Positions 51,361 through 60,424 of a stretch of 64,000 bases of DNA are shown here, piece after piece. Both the position numbers and the translations under genes were made by a program. The notes beneath the pieces are model-generated. The model did no database searches. It saw only the letters and a list, made by a program, of their open reading frames with translations, and was not told the origin of the DNA. This DNA is from Desulfobacterales bacterium (GTDB lineage: Bacteria; Desulfobacterota; Desulfobacteria; Desulfobacterales; SpSt-501), in contig JAUQXK010000057.1 of the NCBI GenBank assembly GCA_030834695.1, forward strand, positions 46,156 to 110,155. The letters are read 5' to 3'. Numbering within the stretch: position 1 is the first letter of the stretch; each line of letters opens with the position of its first letter.

Positions 51361-52842
51361 ATGACCGAAAAAAGCATGCCCCGGTCGCCCGGCGAATCGC
51401 GGGAATTCATCCTGCAGGTCGCGAACACGCTGCTGGCCGTGATCGAAGAAAAAGACCCCCATCTCCGGCAGCATTGCGAACGGGTTGCCAACACCTGCGC
51501 GCATTTCTGCGAGAAGTTCAGCATCGTTCCATCCAAAGAGATCGACGCGGTTTATTTTGCCGCCCTTTTGCACGACCTGGGTCTGGTTTTCGGCCCGCCC
51601 GAATTGACTCCCGGTGCGACGGAGCTGGACGACGAGGGGCGGGAAGCTGTCAAAAACCATCCCGTCCTGGCTGAAAAAATCCTGGCCAACCTCAGTTTGC
51701 TCGCCAAAGCGCTGCCGTCCATCCGTCATCACCATGAGGCCTGGGATGGAAGCGGTTATCCGGAAAAAAGGAAGGGGGAGGAAATCCCGCTCGGTGCGCG
51801 GCTCATTGCACTCTTTGACCGCTTCGACTGGCTGACGTCCCCCCGGTTTCCGCGCAAGGGCGTTGACAACATGACCGCTCTGGAACAGATCATCCAGCTT
51901 TCCGGAAAAGAGTTCGACGGAACGCTGGTGGACCAGTTCGCGCAGTTCATCGAAGCCACCTCCGGCATCTCCAAAGAATACATGCAAACCAAGAAGAAAG
52001 AGACCATCAACATCAAGGAAGTCTTTGCTCAAATCCTGCAAAAGTTTGCGAGCGGCAAGATCGTCCCGCCGGTGATGCCCCAGGTGGTCCAGGAACTCCA
52101 GGCCGTCGTCAAACAGCCGAATGCCACGTCCGACATGCTGGTTGCGGTGATCGAAAAAGAACCCGTCGTCGCGCTGCGCCTGATTTCCATATCCAACAGC
52201 CCGGTCTATCGCGGGATGAAGGAAATTCGCACGATCCGGGACGCCATTCCGCGGCTCGGCCTCAAAGAAACCATGAACGTGGTCATGGCCATCGCCAACA
52301 AAAGCCTGTACGAAACCAAGAATCCGCATTATCGCCTGCTGATGGACAAGCTCTGGGGGCATTCCATCGCCACGGCGTTCGGCGCCAAGCTGATCGGCCA
52401 GCACCTGAAATTGGGGGATGTGGATACCCTGTTCCTCATGGGGCTGACCCACGATGTCGGCAAGACGTTTCTATTGAAGGCTTTTTCCGAAGAAGCGGCG
52501 CTCAAGGGCATGGACATGAAGCTGGTGGTCGCCAACATCCAGGAAGCACACCTCGGGATCAGCAACATCATGCTCAAGCGCTGGGGATTCGACGAAGGAT
52601 TCATCCGAGCGGTCTCCCTGCATGAAAAGAACGAATTCGACTCCGCGATCAGCATGGACTGCCTGGTGGTCAACCTGGCCAATATGCTGACCCGCATTAT
52701 CGGATTCAGCATCATGGAAGCCGCCCGGATCGAACCATCCGATCTGCGTTCGGCCGGTCTTTTAGGCATTGGTCCCGAGACGGTCGTGAAACTCGGGGAA
52801 GAGACCAAAAATCTTGCCCGAGAGCTGTCGCATCTGTTCTGA
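51361..52842 (+). CDS. HD-GYP plus HDOD signalling protein (second of two)
   Basis: A 493-residue paralogue of the protein at 49409 with the same layout. HD is at 71-72, HHH at 123-125 and an intact DGSGYP at 129-134; the HDOD half follows (FASGKIVPPVMPQVVQELQA, LGLKETMNVVMAIANKSLYE, LFLMGLTHDVGKTFLL). The pair arose by tandem duplication. The intact GYP motif here suggests this copy keeps c-di-GMP phosphodiesterase activity while the first may have diverged. The ribosome site AGAGG is 11 bases away. Confidence 0.88.
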   Translation: MTEKSMPRSPGESREFILQVANTLLAVIEEKDPHLRQHCERVANTCAHFCEKFSIVPSKEIDAVYFAALLHDLGLVFGPPELTPGATELDDEGREAVKNHPVLAEKILANLSLLAKALPSIRHHHEAWDGSGYPEKRKGEEIPLGARLIALFDRFDWLTSPRFPRKGVDNMTALEQIIQLSGKEFDGTLVDQFAQFIEATSGISKEYMQTKKKETINIKEVFAQILQKFASGKIVPPVMPQVVQELQAVVKQPNATSDMLVAVIEKEPVVALRLISISNSPVYRGMKEIRTIRDAIPRLGLKETMNVVMAIANKSLYETKNPHYRLLMDKLWGHSIATAFGAKLIGQHLKLGDVDTLFLMGLTHDVGKTFLLKAFSEEAALKGMDMKLVVANIQEAHLGISNIMLKRWGFDEGFIRAVSLHEKNEFDSAISMDCLVVNLANMLTRIIGFSIMEAARIEPSDLRSAGLLGIGPETVVKLGEETKNLARELSHLF

Positions 52843-53020
52843 AGCCAGTCCGGTCGCCAGCCGGGGTTCGCGGTCCTGCCAGTTCCGCCGCCGGGTGAGA
52901 GAAATTTTTGACTCGGCCCGCGCCTGCCTTATTATTCCTATCAGACGCTGTGACTGTCTGAATCGATAAAACGAAGTGAAACCGGACCGACAGCAGGCGG
53001 TGAAGTGAAGGGGGTGCACC

Positions 53021-53278
53021 ATGATCAATCAGAAAGAGCTTTGCGATAAGATCCGGCAGCTCTATCCCGACATCGGTGAATGCGGCATCGATGTGGACGT
53101 GGAATACGATCAGGGGGAAAAGGCGTGGGTGGTTCATCTCAAGAAGGATAGCCAGCGGCTCAAGACCTTCCTGGAAGACGGCGACGCCGAGAAATGCATG
53201 CTGGGCCAGAAATGCGTCGGGCTGGGGATCGAGATCGCCCAGCTGAGAACAAATGTTGAACGCATGAAAGAGGCGTGA
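53021..53278 (+). CDS. Small conserved-looking hypothetical protein
   Basis: An 85-residue acidic protein I do not recognise. It starts MINQKELCDKIRQLYPDIGE and has two cysteines in EKCMLGQKC, then a helical end. It is preceded by AAGGGGGTG seven bases from ATG 53021 and is of normal composition. It lies between the HDOD gene and fumC. No function can be proposed. Confidence 0.6.
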   Translation: MINQKELCDKIRQLYPDIGECGIDVDVEYDQGEKAWVVHLKKDSQRLKTFLEDGDAEKCMLGQKCVGLGIEIAQLRTNVERMKEA

Positions 53279-53281
53279 TGG

Positions 53282-53350
53282 CACCGGGGTGTTTGGGTAT
53301 TTGGGTGTCCTGCCAAACCGCCGAATACCGGAGCACCCAAGCACCCGGTT
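53282..53350. repeat. Imperfect inverted repeat upstream of fumC
   Basis: ACCGGGGTGTTTGGGTATTT at the left and its near reverse complement at the right (CCGAATACCGGAGCACCCAAG, CACCCGGT) form a long imperfect hairpin that fills the gap before fumC, leaving fumC without an obvious ribosome site. Confidence 0.55.
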
Positions 53351-53356
53351 ATCGTT

Positions 53357-54727
53357 ATGACCAAATTCCGTGAAGAAAAAGACAGCATGGGGGTCGTGCG
53401 GGTTCCGGCGCAGGCGCACTACGGGGCCCAGACCCAGCGGGCGGTTGAGAATTTTTCGATCGGCGACCTCAAGATGCCGCTGGAGATCATTCACGCCCTG
53501 GCCCTCATCAAAGCGGGTGCCGCCGAGGTGAACCGCCGGCTCGGGCGGCTCGATCCCAAACTGGCCGGGGCGGTCGCAGCCGCGGCCCAGGAAGTTCGGC
53601 AGGGCCGCTGGGACGACCAGTTCGTCGTGGGCGTCTTTCAAACCGGCTCGGGTACTTCCAGCAACATGAACGTCAACGAAGTGATCGCTTCCCGCGCCAA
53701 CGAGATGCTGACCGGCCAAAAGGGCGGAAAATCGCCGGTGCATCCCAACGACCATGCCAACCTCGGGCAGTCGAGCAACGACGCAATCCCCTCCGCCATT
53801 CACATCGCGGCGCTCGCCGCCATCCGCGAAAAGCTGCTCCCGGCGCTGCGGCGGCTGCAGCTCGCCCTGGCGGCCAAGGCGGATGAATTTGCCGACGTGC
53901 GCAAGATCGGCCGCACCCATCTCCAGGACGCCGTGCCCATGACCCTGGGGCAGGAGTTTTCCGGCTACGCCCGACAGGTGGAGCTGGGCGTCGAACGGCT
54001 TGCAGCCGTTGAGCCCCGACTGGCCGAGCTCGCTCTCGGCGGCACGGCCGTGGGCACCGGGGTGAACGCCCATCCGGATTTCGCCGCCGCCACCATCGCC
54101 TGGGTTGCGCGGGAAACCGGCATCGACTTCCGCGAAGCCCGCAATCACTTCGAGGCCCAGGCGGCCCGGGATTCGGCAGTGGAGGCGAGCGGGGCGCTCA
54201 AGACCGTGGCGGTGAGCCTCGCCAAGATCGCCAACGACGTGCGCTGGCTGGGTTCGGGCCCGCGCTGCGGGATCGGGGAGATCAACCTGCCGAGCCTGCA
54301 GCCGGGGTCCTCGATCATGCCGGGCAAGGTCAACCCGGTCATTCCCGAGGCGGTGCTCCAAGTGACGGCCCAGGTGATCGGCAACGACGCCACGATCACC
54401 GCATGCGGCCAGAGTGGAAACTTCGAACTCAACGTGATGCTGCCGGTGCTCGCCTACAACCTGCTGCAGTCCATCGAACTGCTCGCGGCGGCGGCCGCCG
54501 TGTTCGCCGAGAAATGCGTGCAGGGCCTCTCCGCCAACCGCGAGGCGTGCACCGCCTTCATCGAAAGAAGCCTGGCGCTGGCGACGGGCCTGGTCCCGCG
54601 CATCGGCTACGACCGTGCGGCTGCGGTGGCCCAGAAGGCCTACGACAGCGGCCGGACGATTCGCGAAGTATTGACGGCGGAAGCGATCCTGTCTAAAGAA
54701 GAGATCGACCAGTTGCTCGACATTTGA
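53357..54727 (+). CDS. fumC: Class II fumarate hydratase
   Basis: A 456-residue iron-independent fumarase that interconverts fumarate and malate in the TCA cycle. The signature [11 protein letters not shown] lies at about residue 317, with [18 protein letters not shown] near 98 and [11 protein letters not shown] near 189. Length is standard (about 460). Its position near sucAB-lpd fits an active oxidative TCA branch. The start ATG 53357 gives the family N-terminus ([15 protein letters not shown]). Confidence 0.96.
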   Translation: MTKFREEKDSMGVVRVPAQAHYGAQTQRAVENFSIGDLKMPLEIIHALALIKAGAAEVNRRLGRLDPKLAGAVAAAAQEVRQGRWDDQFVVGVFQTGSGTSSNMNVNEVIASRANEMLTGQKGGKSPVHPNDHANLGQSSNDAIPSAIHIAALAAIREKLLPALRRLQLALAAKADEFADVRKIGRTHLQDAVPMTLGQEFSGYARQVELGVERLAAVEPRLAELALGGTAVGTGVNAHPDFAAATIAWVARETGIDFREARNHFEAQAARDSAVEASGALKTVAVSLAKIANDVRWLGSGPRCGIGEINLPSLQPGSSIMPGKVNPVIPEAVLQVTAQVIGNDATITACGQSGNFELNVMLPVLAYNLLQSIELLAAAAAVFAEKCVQGLSANREACTAFIERSLALATGLVPRIGYDRAAAVAQKAYDSGRTIREVLTAEAILSKEEIDQLLDI

Positions 54728-54747
54728 ATTCGACGTGGGAGGATGGA

Positions 54748-54960
54748 ATGGATAAGCAAAAGAAGCGCTACACGATCAAAGCGGGTTGTCCGCAGTGCGG
54801 CTGCACCCAGACCACCGTGATGACCAATGAGGAACTGCAGGAACGGTACGGCCACGTGCCGAACTTCGATCTGGAGTGCGGCGAGTGCATGGCCAAGTTC
54901 TCGACGCCGGCGAAGGACGCCTGTCCGGAATGGGACCGGGAATGCCGCATGAAGGAATGA
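54748..54960 (+). CDS. Small cysteine-rich (zinc-ribbon-like) protein
   Basis: A 70-residue protein with two CxxC knuckles (AGCPQCGC and LECGECMAK), suggesting a single bound zinc or iron. GGGAGG precedes ATG 54748 closely; an upstream ATG at 54724 lacks a ribosome site. It follows fumC by 20 bp and may be co-transcribed. Function unknown. Confidence 0.7.
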   Translation: MDKQKKRYTIKAGCPQCGCTQTTVMTNEELQERYGHVPNFDLECGECMAKFSTPAKDACPEWDRECRMKE

Positions 54961-54970
54961 TGATAGGCAG

Positions 54971-55648
54971 CTACCCGAAGGCTTTCAGCGCCTTGCGAAC
55001 GAGCATGACCGCCATGTACAGCATCAGAATCCCGGCGATGATGTCGGAGGGTCGACGGTAGCGCCGAACGATGGCGGAAACGCCGGTGCCCAGCAGCAGC
55101 AGTCCGGGAACGGTCCCCGCCGCAAACGCCAGGACAAGGCATGCACCGGCGCCGGCGCTGCCGGCACCGAGCGCTTGGGCAAACGCCCCGTAGGAAAGTC
55201 CGCAGGGCAGAAACCCCAGCAGGAGCCCCAAAAGAAAAAAAACCGCCTGGCCGCCGGAACCCGAGGCGCCGGACATGGCGCGCGTGAACCCGGGGATGCG
55301 CTCGGGATTCAGCCAATCGAACCAGCGGGGCTCCCGCACCCATCCCAGACGAATCAAGCCCAGCACGGCGAGCAGGAGGGCCGCGAACAATCGCAGCCAG
55401 ACCTGAAGGCTTGCCACATCGGACTTCGTATCCATGCCGGTCAGGGCGGCGAGCAGGGCGCCCACCCCGCCGAGAACGGCCCCCACCCCCACATAGGTCG
55501 CTACCCGCCCGAGGTGGTACCAGGCATGCGGCAGGAACCGGCCGGTGCGGCCCGGGAAGGCAAAAATCAGCGGCCCGCACATGCCGATGCAGTGCCCCGT
55601 GCCGAGCAGCCCCAGCATGAACATCCCGATCAGATCAATCTTTTCCAT
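54971..55648 (-). CDS. SafE/UreH-like (DsbD-type) transmembrane protein
   Basis: A 225-residue inner-membrane protein with six or so hydrophobic segments. The motif GHCIGMCGPLIFAF (about residues 18-31) and GLLLGFLPCGLSYGAF mark the sulfite-exporter/UreH-like DsbD family (PF13386). Relatives act in metal transfer, cytochrome maturation or thiol-electron transport; the cysteine pairs in the first and fourth helices are present. It is convergent with the small zinc-ribbon gene. Confidence 0.82.
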   Translation of the reverse strand: MEKIDLIGMFMLGLLGTGHCIGMCGPLIFAFPGRTGRFLPHAWYHLGRVATYVGVGAVLGGVGALLAALTGMDTKSDVASLQVWLRLFAALLLAVLGLIRLGWVREPRWFDWLNPERIPGFTRAMSGASGSGGQAVFFLLGLLLGFLPCGLSYGAFAQALGAGSAGAGACLVLAFAAGTVPGLLLLGTGVSAIVRRYRRPSDIIAGILMLYMAVMLVRKALKAFG

Positions 55649-55913
55649 TTCCGCCTGCTGACGGCCGAAGCGAGTTCAGCCATCTGAATAGCTGCCGGTT
55701 CAACACGTTGGAAGAATGCCGCTGGTGGAGATGCTGCCTTCATAGCAGCGGGATGGCGCTTTTGGAAGCATGCCCCAGCGCCCTGCGATCGGACGCAACG
55801 CCTTGACGCCGCCGCAATGCTCATGTTAGACAGGCCTTACTTCGAGGAAGTCATTTTTTAAATCCTCCTGCCCCTTTTGTCAAAGGGGGAAACGGAAGGA
55901 AAAGAGCCTGGCA

Positions 55914-56855
55914 GTGGCCGAACCGACCGTTCAGTGCGATTTCACCGGGATTCACCGCTTGAAGCTGTTTTGGGCGCTTTCCCGAACTTCCCACGGCCTT
56001 CTGGACATGTGTACGCCGGCTTTTGCGGCGCTGCTGTGGCTTGGGGCTTTCCCGCCGATAGAAATCATCCTGATCGGTCTTATTACCACTTTCGCCGGTT
56101 ACACGGCCGTCTATGCCCTGAACGACGTCGTCGACTATCGCGTGGATCAGGAAAAAGTCTCCAGCGGAATCCTGGCGGCCGCCGGATGCGACCTCGACGG
56201 GGTCATCGTGCGCCATCCGATGGCGCAGGGTCTGCTGAGCTTTCGTGAGGGGCTGACCTGGGCTGTTGGTTGGGCGGTCGTCGCTCTCGTGGGAGCCTTC
56301 AAGCTCAACCCCGTGTGTGTGGGCATTTTTCTGTTGGGATGTGCGCTGGAAGCGATCTACTGCCGGCTGTGGCGCGTGAGCCCTTTCCGCACGCTCGTGA
56401 GCGGAGCGGTTAAGACTTCCGGTGCCATGGCGGCCGTATTCGCGGTGGACCCGCATCCCTCGCCGGTCTTCCTGACCGCTCTTTTTTTTATGCTCTTTTC
56501 TTGGGAACTCGGCGGACAGAACATCCCCAACGACCTGTCCGACCTTGAGGAAGACCGTCGCCTGCAGGCCCGGACCCTTCCGGTGCATTGCGGGGTCGGG
56601 CGGGCGGTGAGCATCGCCGCGGCGGCCCTGGCGGGGACGTTGGTGCTCAATGTAATAACCTTTCAACTCAGCCGACTGCCGCAAGCTTCCTTTTTTGCCT
56701 TATTGGCGCTGGCCGCTTCATGCTATCTGTTGATCGAACCCGGCCTGCGCTTATACCATACGAGGGACCGCTTCGCAGCCATGCAGCTGTTCAACCGGGC
56801 CAGCTATTATCCGGCGGCCATGCTAGCGGTGGTATTGGTGAGCCTGTTGATCTGA
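55914..56855 (+). CDS. UbiA-family prenyltransferase
   Basis: A 313-residue membrane protein with the two aspartate-rich motifs of the UbiA superfamily: NDVVDYRVDQ (about 70-79) and NDLSDLEEDRRLQART (about 204-219), which bind Mg2+-prenyl diphosphate. About eight hydrophobic segments. The acceptor is not predictable; heme O, menaquinone, (p)polyprenyl-phosphate or lipid acceptors are all handled by the family. The start is GTG 55914 (GGAAGGA upstream). It lies 44 bp before the cytochrome b5-like gene. Confidence 0.85.
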   Translation: MAEPTVQCDFTGIHRLKLFWALSRTSHGLLDMCTPAFAALLWLGAFPPIEIILIGLITTFAGYTAVYALNDVVDYRVDQEKVSSGILAAAGCDLDGVIVRHPMAQGLLSFREGLTWAVGWAVVALVGAFKLNPVCVGIFLLGCALEAIYCRLWRVSPFRTLVSGAVKTSGAMAAVFAVDPHPSPVFLTALFFMLFSWELGGQNIPNDLSDLEEDRRLQARTLPVHCGVGRAVSIAAAALAGTLVLNVITFQLSRLPQASFFALLALAASCYLLIEPGLRLYHTRDRFAAMQLFNRASYYPAAMLAVVLVSLLI

Positions 56856-56899
56856 GAAAGGTCTGTGCGAATCGTTCACATCCAGCGGGAGGAACCGCA

Positions 56900-57616
56900 A
56901 TGAAGGAATTCAGCTCGGAAGAACTGACTTCGTATAACGGCGAAAACGGCAAACCGGTCTATGTCGCCCATGCGGGCAAGGTCTATGACGTCAGCGCGAG
57001 CAAGATGTGGAAAACCGGCACCCACATGAAGCGCCACCGGTCCGGCCAGGATCTCACCACCGATATCCAGGGTGCACCCCACCCGCCGGATGTCCTCGAA
57101 CGCTATCCGCAGGTAGGCGTGCTGAAGCGGGCGGAAGACGCCGCCGACCTGCGCATTCCGGAGGCGCTGGCGGCATTGCTGAAGCATTTTCCGTTTTTGC
57201 GCCGGCACCCGCATCCCATGACGGTTCACTTCCCCATTGTGTTTATGTTCTCCAGCACCGCCTTCAGCATGCTTTATCTGATCACGGGCGAAAAATCCTT
57301 CGACGCCACGGCGTTTCACTGCCTGGGTGCAGGGATCTTTTTCAACGTGGTCGGAATCTCCACGGGCTTCTACACCTGGTGGCTGAACTACATGGCCAAG
57401 CCCCTGAAAGCGGTCAAAATAAAAATCCCACTCACTCTCGCCATGCTCGCCACCACCATTGTTCTTTTTGTCTGGCGCATGAAGGTTCCGGACATCCTGG
57501 ACTCGCTCAGCGGTTTAGGATTGCTTTACATCCTGCTGGTGCTGTCGCTGTCCGTGATGGTGACGATCATCGGCTGGAACGGCGCGTCGATGACCTTTCC
57601 GGTGGAAAAAGAATAA
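56900..57616 (+). CDS. Cytochrome b5-like heme-binding domain fused to DUF2231 membrane domain
   Basis: A 238-residue protein. The first 80 residues form a cytochrome b5-like domain (FSSEELTSYNGENGKPVYVA, KVYDVSASKMW, HMKRHRSGQDLT, APHPPDVL) with two candidate axial histidines. From about 100 on, the DUF2231 domain starts HPHPMTVHFPIVFMFSS and has four hydrophobic segments. It probably passes electrons at the membrane. GGGAGGAA precedes ATG 56900; the frame is open upstream inside ubiA-like sequence. Confidence 0.85.
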   Translation: MKEFSSEELTSYNGENGKPVYVAHAGKVYDVSASKMWKTGTHMKRHRSGQDLTTDIQGAPHPPDVLERYPQVGVLKRAEDAADLRIPEALAALLKHFPFLRRHPHPMTVHFPIVFMFSSTAFSMLYLITGEKSFDATAFHCLGAGIFFNVVGISTGFYTWWLNYMAKPLKAVKIKIPLTLAMLATTIVLFVWRMKVPDILDSLSGLGLLYILLVLSLSVMVTIIGWNGASMTFPVEKE

Positions 57617-57890
57617 CCGTCGCGGCTTAATCAGGGATAGATTGCGAATAGCTGAGAATTCCATGAATGGGGGAAAGCTACGTACAGGCTGTCAGTACCA
57701 CCAGGATGACGGTAACCAATTTTCGTTGGATATCTTCCCGAGACACAATCTATCCAAGCGCGCCCCTACTCAAGATCATATCCACACTTTTTTGAAATAC
57801 GATTTCTTTGCGATTACCTGATCAATACCATCAAAACCGAAGAAATCCCCCGAAGATTCTATTAATCGCCGCAGTCCAACCCCACTATAT

Positions 57891-60368
57891 TCATTCTTTC
57901 GACTGATAGGCTTCCGCGGAATCAGCTTCCGAATCGCGCAGCAGGCGCACCTCCCGCTGTGGAAAAGGAAACGACATTCCGGCCGCATGCACCGCATCAT
58001 AGATGGCGGAATTCAGATCGCTACGTATTTGGGCGAAATTTGCAAATTGGTCCGTCCATGCCAGCAGTTCGAAATTGATCGAACTGTCGCCGTAACCCAC
58101 AAAAAGGCATTGCGGCGCCGGGTACTTCAACACTTGCGGATTCGAGCGCGCTACTCCCTCCAGCACTTCGATCACCCGTTTGGGTGCGGAGGAGTAGTTT
58201 ACCCCAACCGGCAGTTCGATGCGCCGCAACCGATCACTGAAGGTCCAGTTGGTCACGTTGGCGGTGATGAATTGTGAATTGGGTACGATGATGTCGGACC
58301 CTTTATAGGTGCGCACCGTGCTGGCGCGGAAGCCGATTCGCTGCACCTCGCCCAGGAGTTCACCCACCTCAATGGTGTCGCCCACGTGAATGGGTCGCTC
58401 GAAGAGCAGGATCAGCCCGCAGACGAAATTATTCACCACGCTCTGCAAGCCGAAGCCGATGCCGACGCCGAAGGCGCCTGCAAGAATGCTCACCTTGGAA
58501 AGATCCATCCCAAGCACACCCAAGCCTACTACAAACCCGATGGCCAGAATAGTGTAATGGAGCAGACGCGATGAAGCGTAGGCCGTGCCGCTCGGAGTAT
58601 GGGTTCGAGAATATACTTCTTCCTTCAACGCAAACCGGATGAAGCTCGACAGCAGGTATGAAACCCAAATTGTCAATGTGAAAGCCAGGATGTCCGCGAT
58701 GGAGACGCTGATGGTGCCGCGTTCCAGCTTCGTTCCGAGGATGGTCCTTCCCAAGGAAACGATCGGGTCCATGAGCCCGATGTGGCCCAGCAACCGCCAC
58801 GTCCAGCCGAACGCTGCCAACCACACGAGCAGCTGGTGCGCCCGCTTTTCCATGAGATGGCGATGCTGCCGAATCATTTGAAGCAGCCGCAACGGCCATA
58901 TTTGCAAAGCGACGGTCACCACTCCACTGAACATCCGCACACCGGCATAGAGTGCCAGCGCCAGCTGAATTGCCGATATGCTTCCTGAAGTAATGATGCG
59001 CCCTAAATCTACGTAGCCGAAAGCTGCGGCAACGACACCGGCGCCAAGATATACAGGGGCAGCCTTGCACAAAATCACGACAGCTCTAGTTCGGCCGGAA
59101 CTTGCCAAATTAGCAGCCGCATGCTGCAAGTGGCGTGAAGCCAGCATCCAGTAAAACACCCCAATCCCAGCCAAGCCCTCCAATAAAAGCACCACCTGTT
59201 CGATAACCGCCCCACTGCTGAAAACCTCTCGGACAATATCAATGCCGTACAAACCGCATAGCGCATAAACACCTGGCACCATGGGAGGGGAAACTGCCGG
59301 TTGGACAATCCACAGGATCGGTATGAGTGCAAGAAGGGAAAATAAGTTCTGTACGATCGGAGGCGTCGGAGAATTAAATCTTGTAGCGAAAATCCAGACG
59401 GTGAATAACGCTGCCGCGAAAGGTCTCTCGAACACCGACAAAAGGGAGGTTGCTTGTTGGGCATCCTCCGCCCACCGATTCCGAAAGCGTCGCCCCGCCG
59501 AAAACAACCCCATGGAGATAATGAAAAGACCGATGTGCAAGGGCAGTTCGCGGGATGGATCTCGGCCATACTGGGATAATTCCGTCATGAAGCTGGATCG
59601 GATTTCGCGGATTCGGTCTGAAAATGAGATCACCAAATGCTCCCACCAATCTCCGCTCCACACTGGCGGCCGCTCAGGCGTCAGGATGCCTACAACCACC
59701 CTTTTCTGGGCCTGGGCAATGTTCATAAGAATATCATCGCAGCGCGTCAGTGCGGTGGAGACACGGCCCTGAAAATTGAGCAAATCGTCGAGATGGGCGC
59801 GCAGAGGAGCCTGTGAAGCACCAATAGCGTTCAACACCGCCTCGATTTGCTGCAAAGACGCCGCCGGGGCGAGTGATGTCGCTGCAGCTTCACGAGCCCG
59901 AGACCAGGATTCCTTGAGCCCCGCCAAACGGTCCAAAGCTTCCCGCAGTTCGACGGCTCGTTCCGTTAGCAAATTAAGCCAAGTACTGATTTGTAGCTGT
60001 CTCGATTTCCATAGCCCCAGCTGTCCCTGAAGCCTGGCCTGCGTGGGCTGTCCCTTGAGGGCGGTAACGGTACCGAAATACTCCCGTTCGATCTCGTCGC
60101 CTGCTATTTGAAAAGGTTGTCGGATTTTTTCGATATCGGGGCTGGAGGTGAATTTGGTGGTATAGAAAGCCAGCAGATTCGTTACTTCGGTGGATTTTGT
60201 TGCGACCTCTGCAATCGGAATTGTTTCAGCGGGTGCCTGAACAGCCTGTTTATCATGTGCGGAAGGTGCTTGTCCGAATGATTCGCCGACAGCCGCCGTT
60301 ATAATTAAAGCAACCAACAAACCAAGGGCCTGGAAGTATTTGGCTGTGCACTGTATTGCGTTTTCCAT
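57891..60368 (-). CDS. MscK/MscM-like mechanosensitive channel
   Basis: An 825-residue large MscS-family channel. It has a signal peptide (about 1-30, ending FGQA), a periplasmic helical domain (about 45-230), around eleven hydrophobic segments, and the MscS core at about 570-800 (AGAFGVGIGFGLQSVVNNFV pore helix region, VGEVQRIGFRAST-like GEVQRIGFRASTVRTY and IIVPNSQFITANVTNW). It releases solutes on membrane tension during osmotic downshock. ATG 60368 is preferred over the upstream extension to 60524, which lies in the preceding gene. Confidence 0.88.
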   Translation of the reverse strand: MENAIQCTAKYFQALGLLVALIITAAVGESFGQAPSAHDKQAVQAPAETIPIAEVATKSTEVTNLLAFYTTKFTSSPDIEKIRQPFQIAGDEIEREYFGTVTALKGQPTQARLQGQLGLWKSRQLQISTWLNLLTERAVELREALDRLAGLKESWSRAREAAATSLAPAASLQQIEAVLNAIGASQAPLRAHLDDLLNFQGRVSTALTRCDDILMNIAQAQKRVVVGILTPERPPVWSGDWWEHLVISFSDRIREIRSSFMTELSQYGRDPSRELPLHIGLFIISMGLFSAGRRFRNRWAEDAQQATSLLSVFERPFAAALFTVWIFATRFNSPTPPIVQNLFSLLALIPILWIVQPAVSPPMVPGVYALCGLYGIDIVREVFSSGAVIEQVVLLLEGLAGIGVFYWMLASRHLQHAAANLASSGRTRAVVILCKAAPVYLGAGVVAAAFGYVDLGRIITSGSISAIQLALALYAGVRMFSGVVTVALQIWPLRLLQMIRQHRHLMEKRAHQLLVWLAAFGWTWRLLGHIGLMDPIVSLGRTILGTKLERGTISVSIADILAFTLTIWVSYLLSSFIRFALKEEVYSRTHTPSGTAYASSRLLHYTILAIGFVVGLGVLGMDLSKVSILAGAFGVGIGFGLQSVVNNFVCGLILLFERPIHVGDTIEVGELLGEVQRIGFRASTVRTYKGSDIIVPNSQFITANVTNWTFSDRLRRIELPVGVNYSSAPKRVIEVLEGVARSNPQVLKYPAPQCLFVGYGDSSINFELLAWTDQFANFAQIRSDLNSAIYDAVHAAGMSFPFPQREVRLLRDSEADSAEAYQSKE

Positions 60369-60424
60369 CTGAAAGGCACCCTGTTTTGACTTTCTTAAAA
60401 CCAGACCCACAGAGGGATCATCGT

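Noticed and set aside
52712..54361. Minus-strand open frame of 549 codons opposite fumC and the preceding genes
   Set aside because: It spans three real plus-strand genes and shows no domain; shadow frame.
57617..57890. Possible small minus-strand gene after the cytochrome b5-DUF2231 gene (end of a 74-codon frame)
   Set aside because: The frame begins inside the MscK-like gene, has no ribosome site, and matches nothing I recognise; treated as noncoding A+T-rich DNA.
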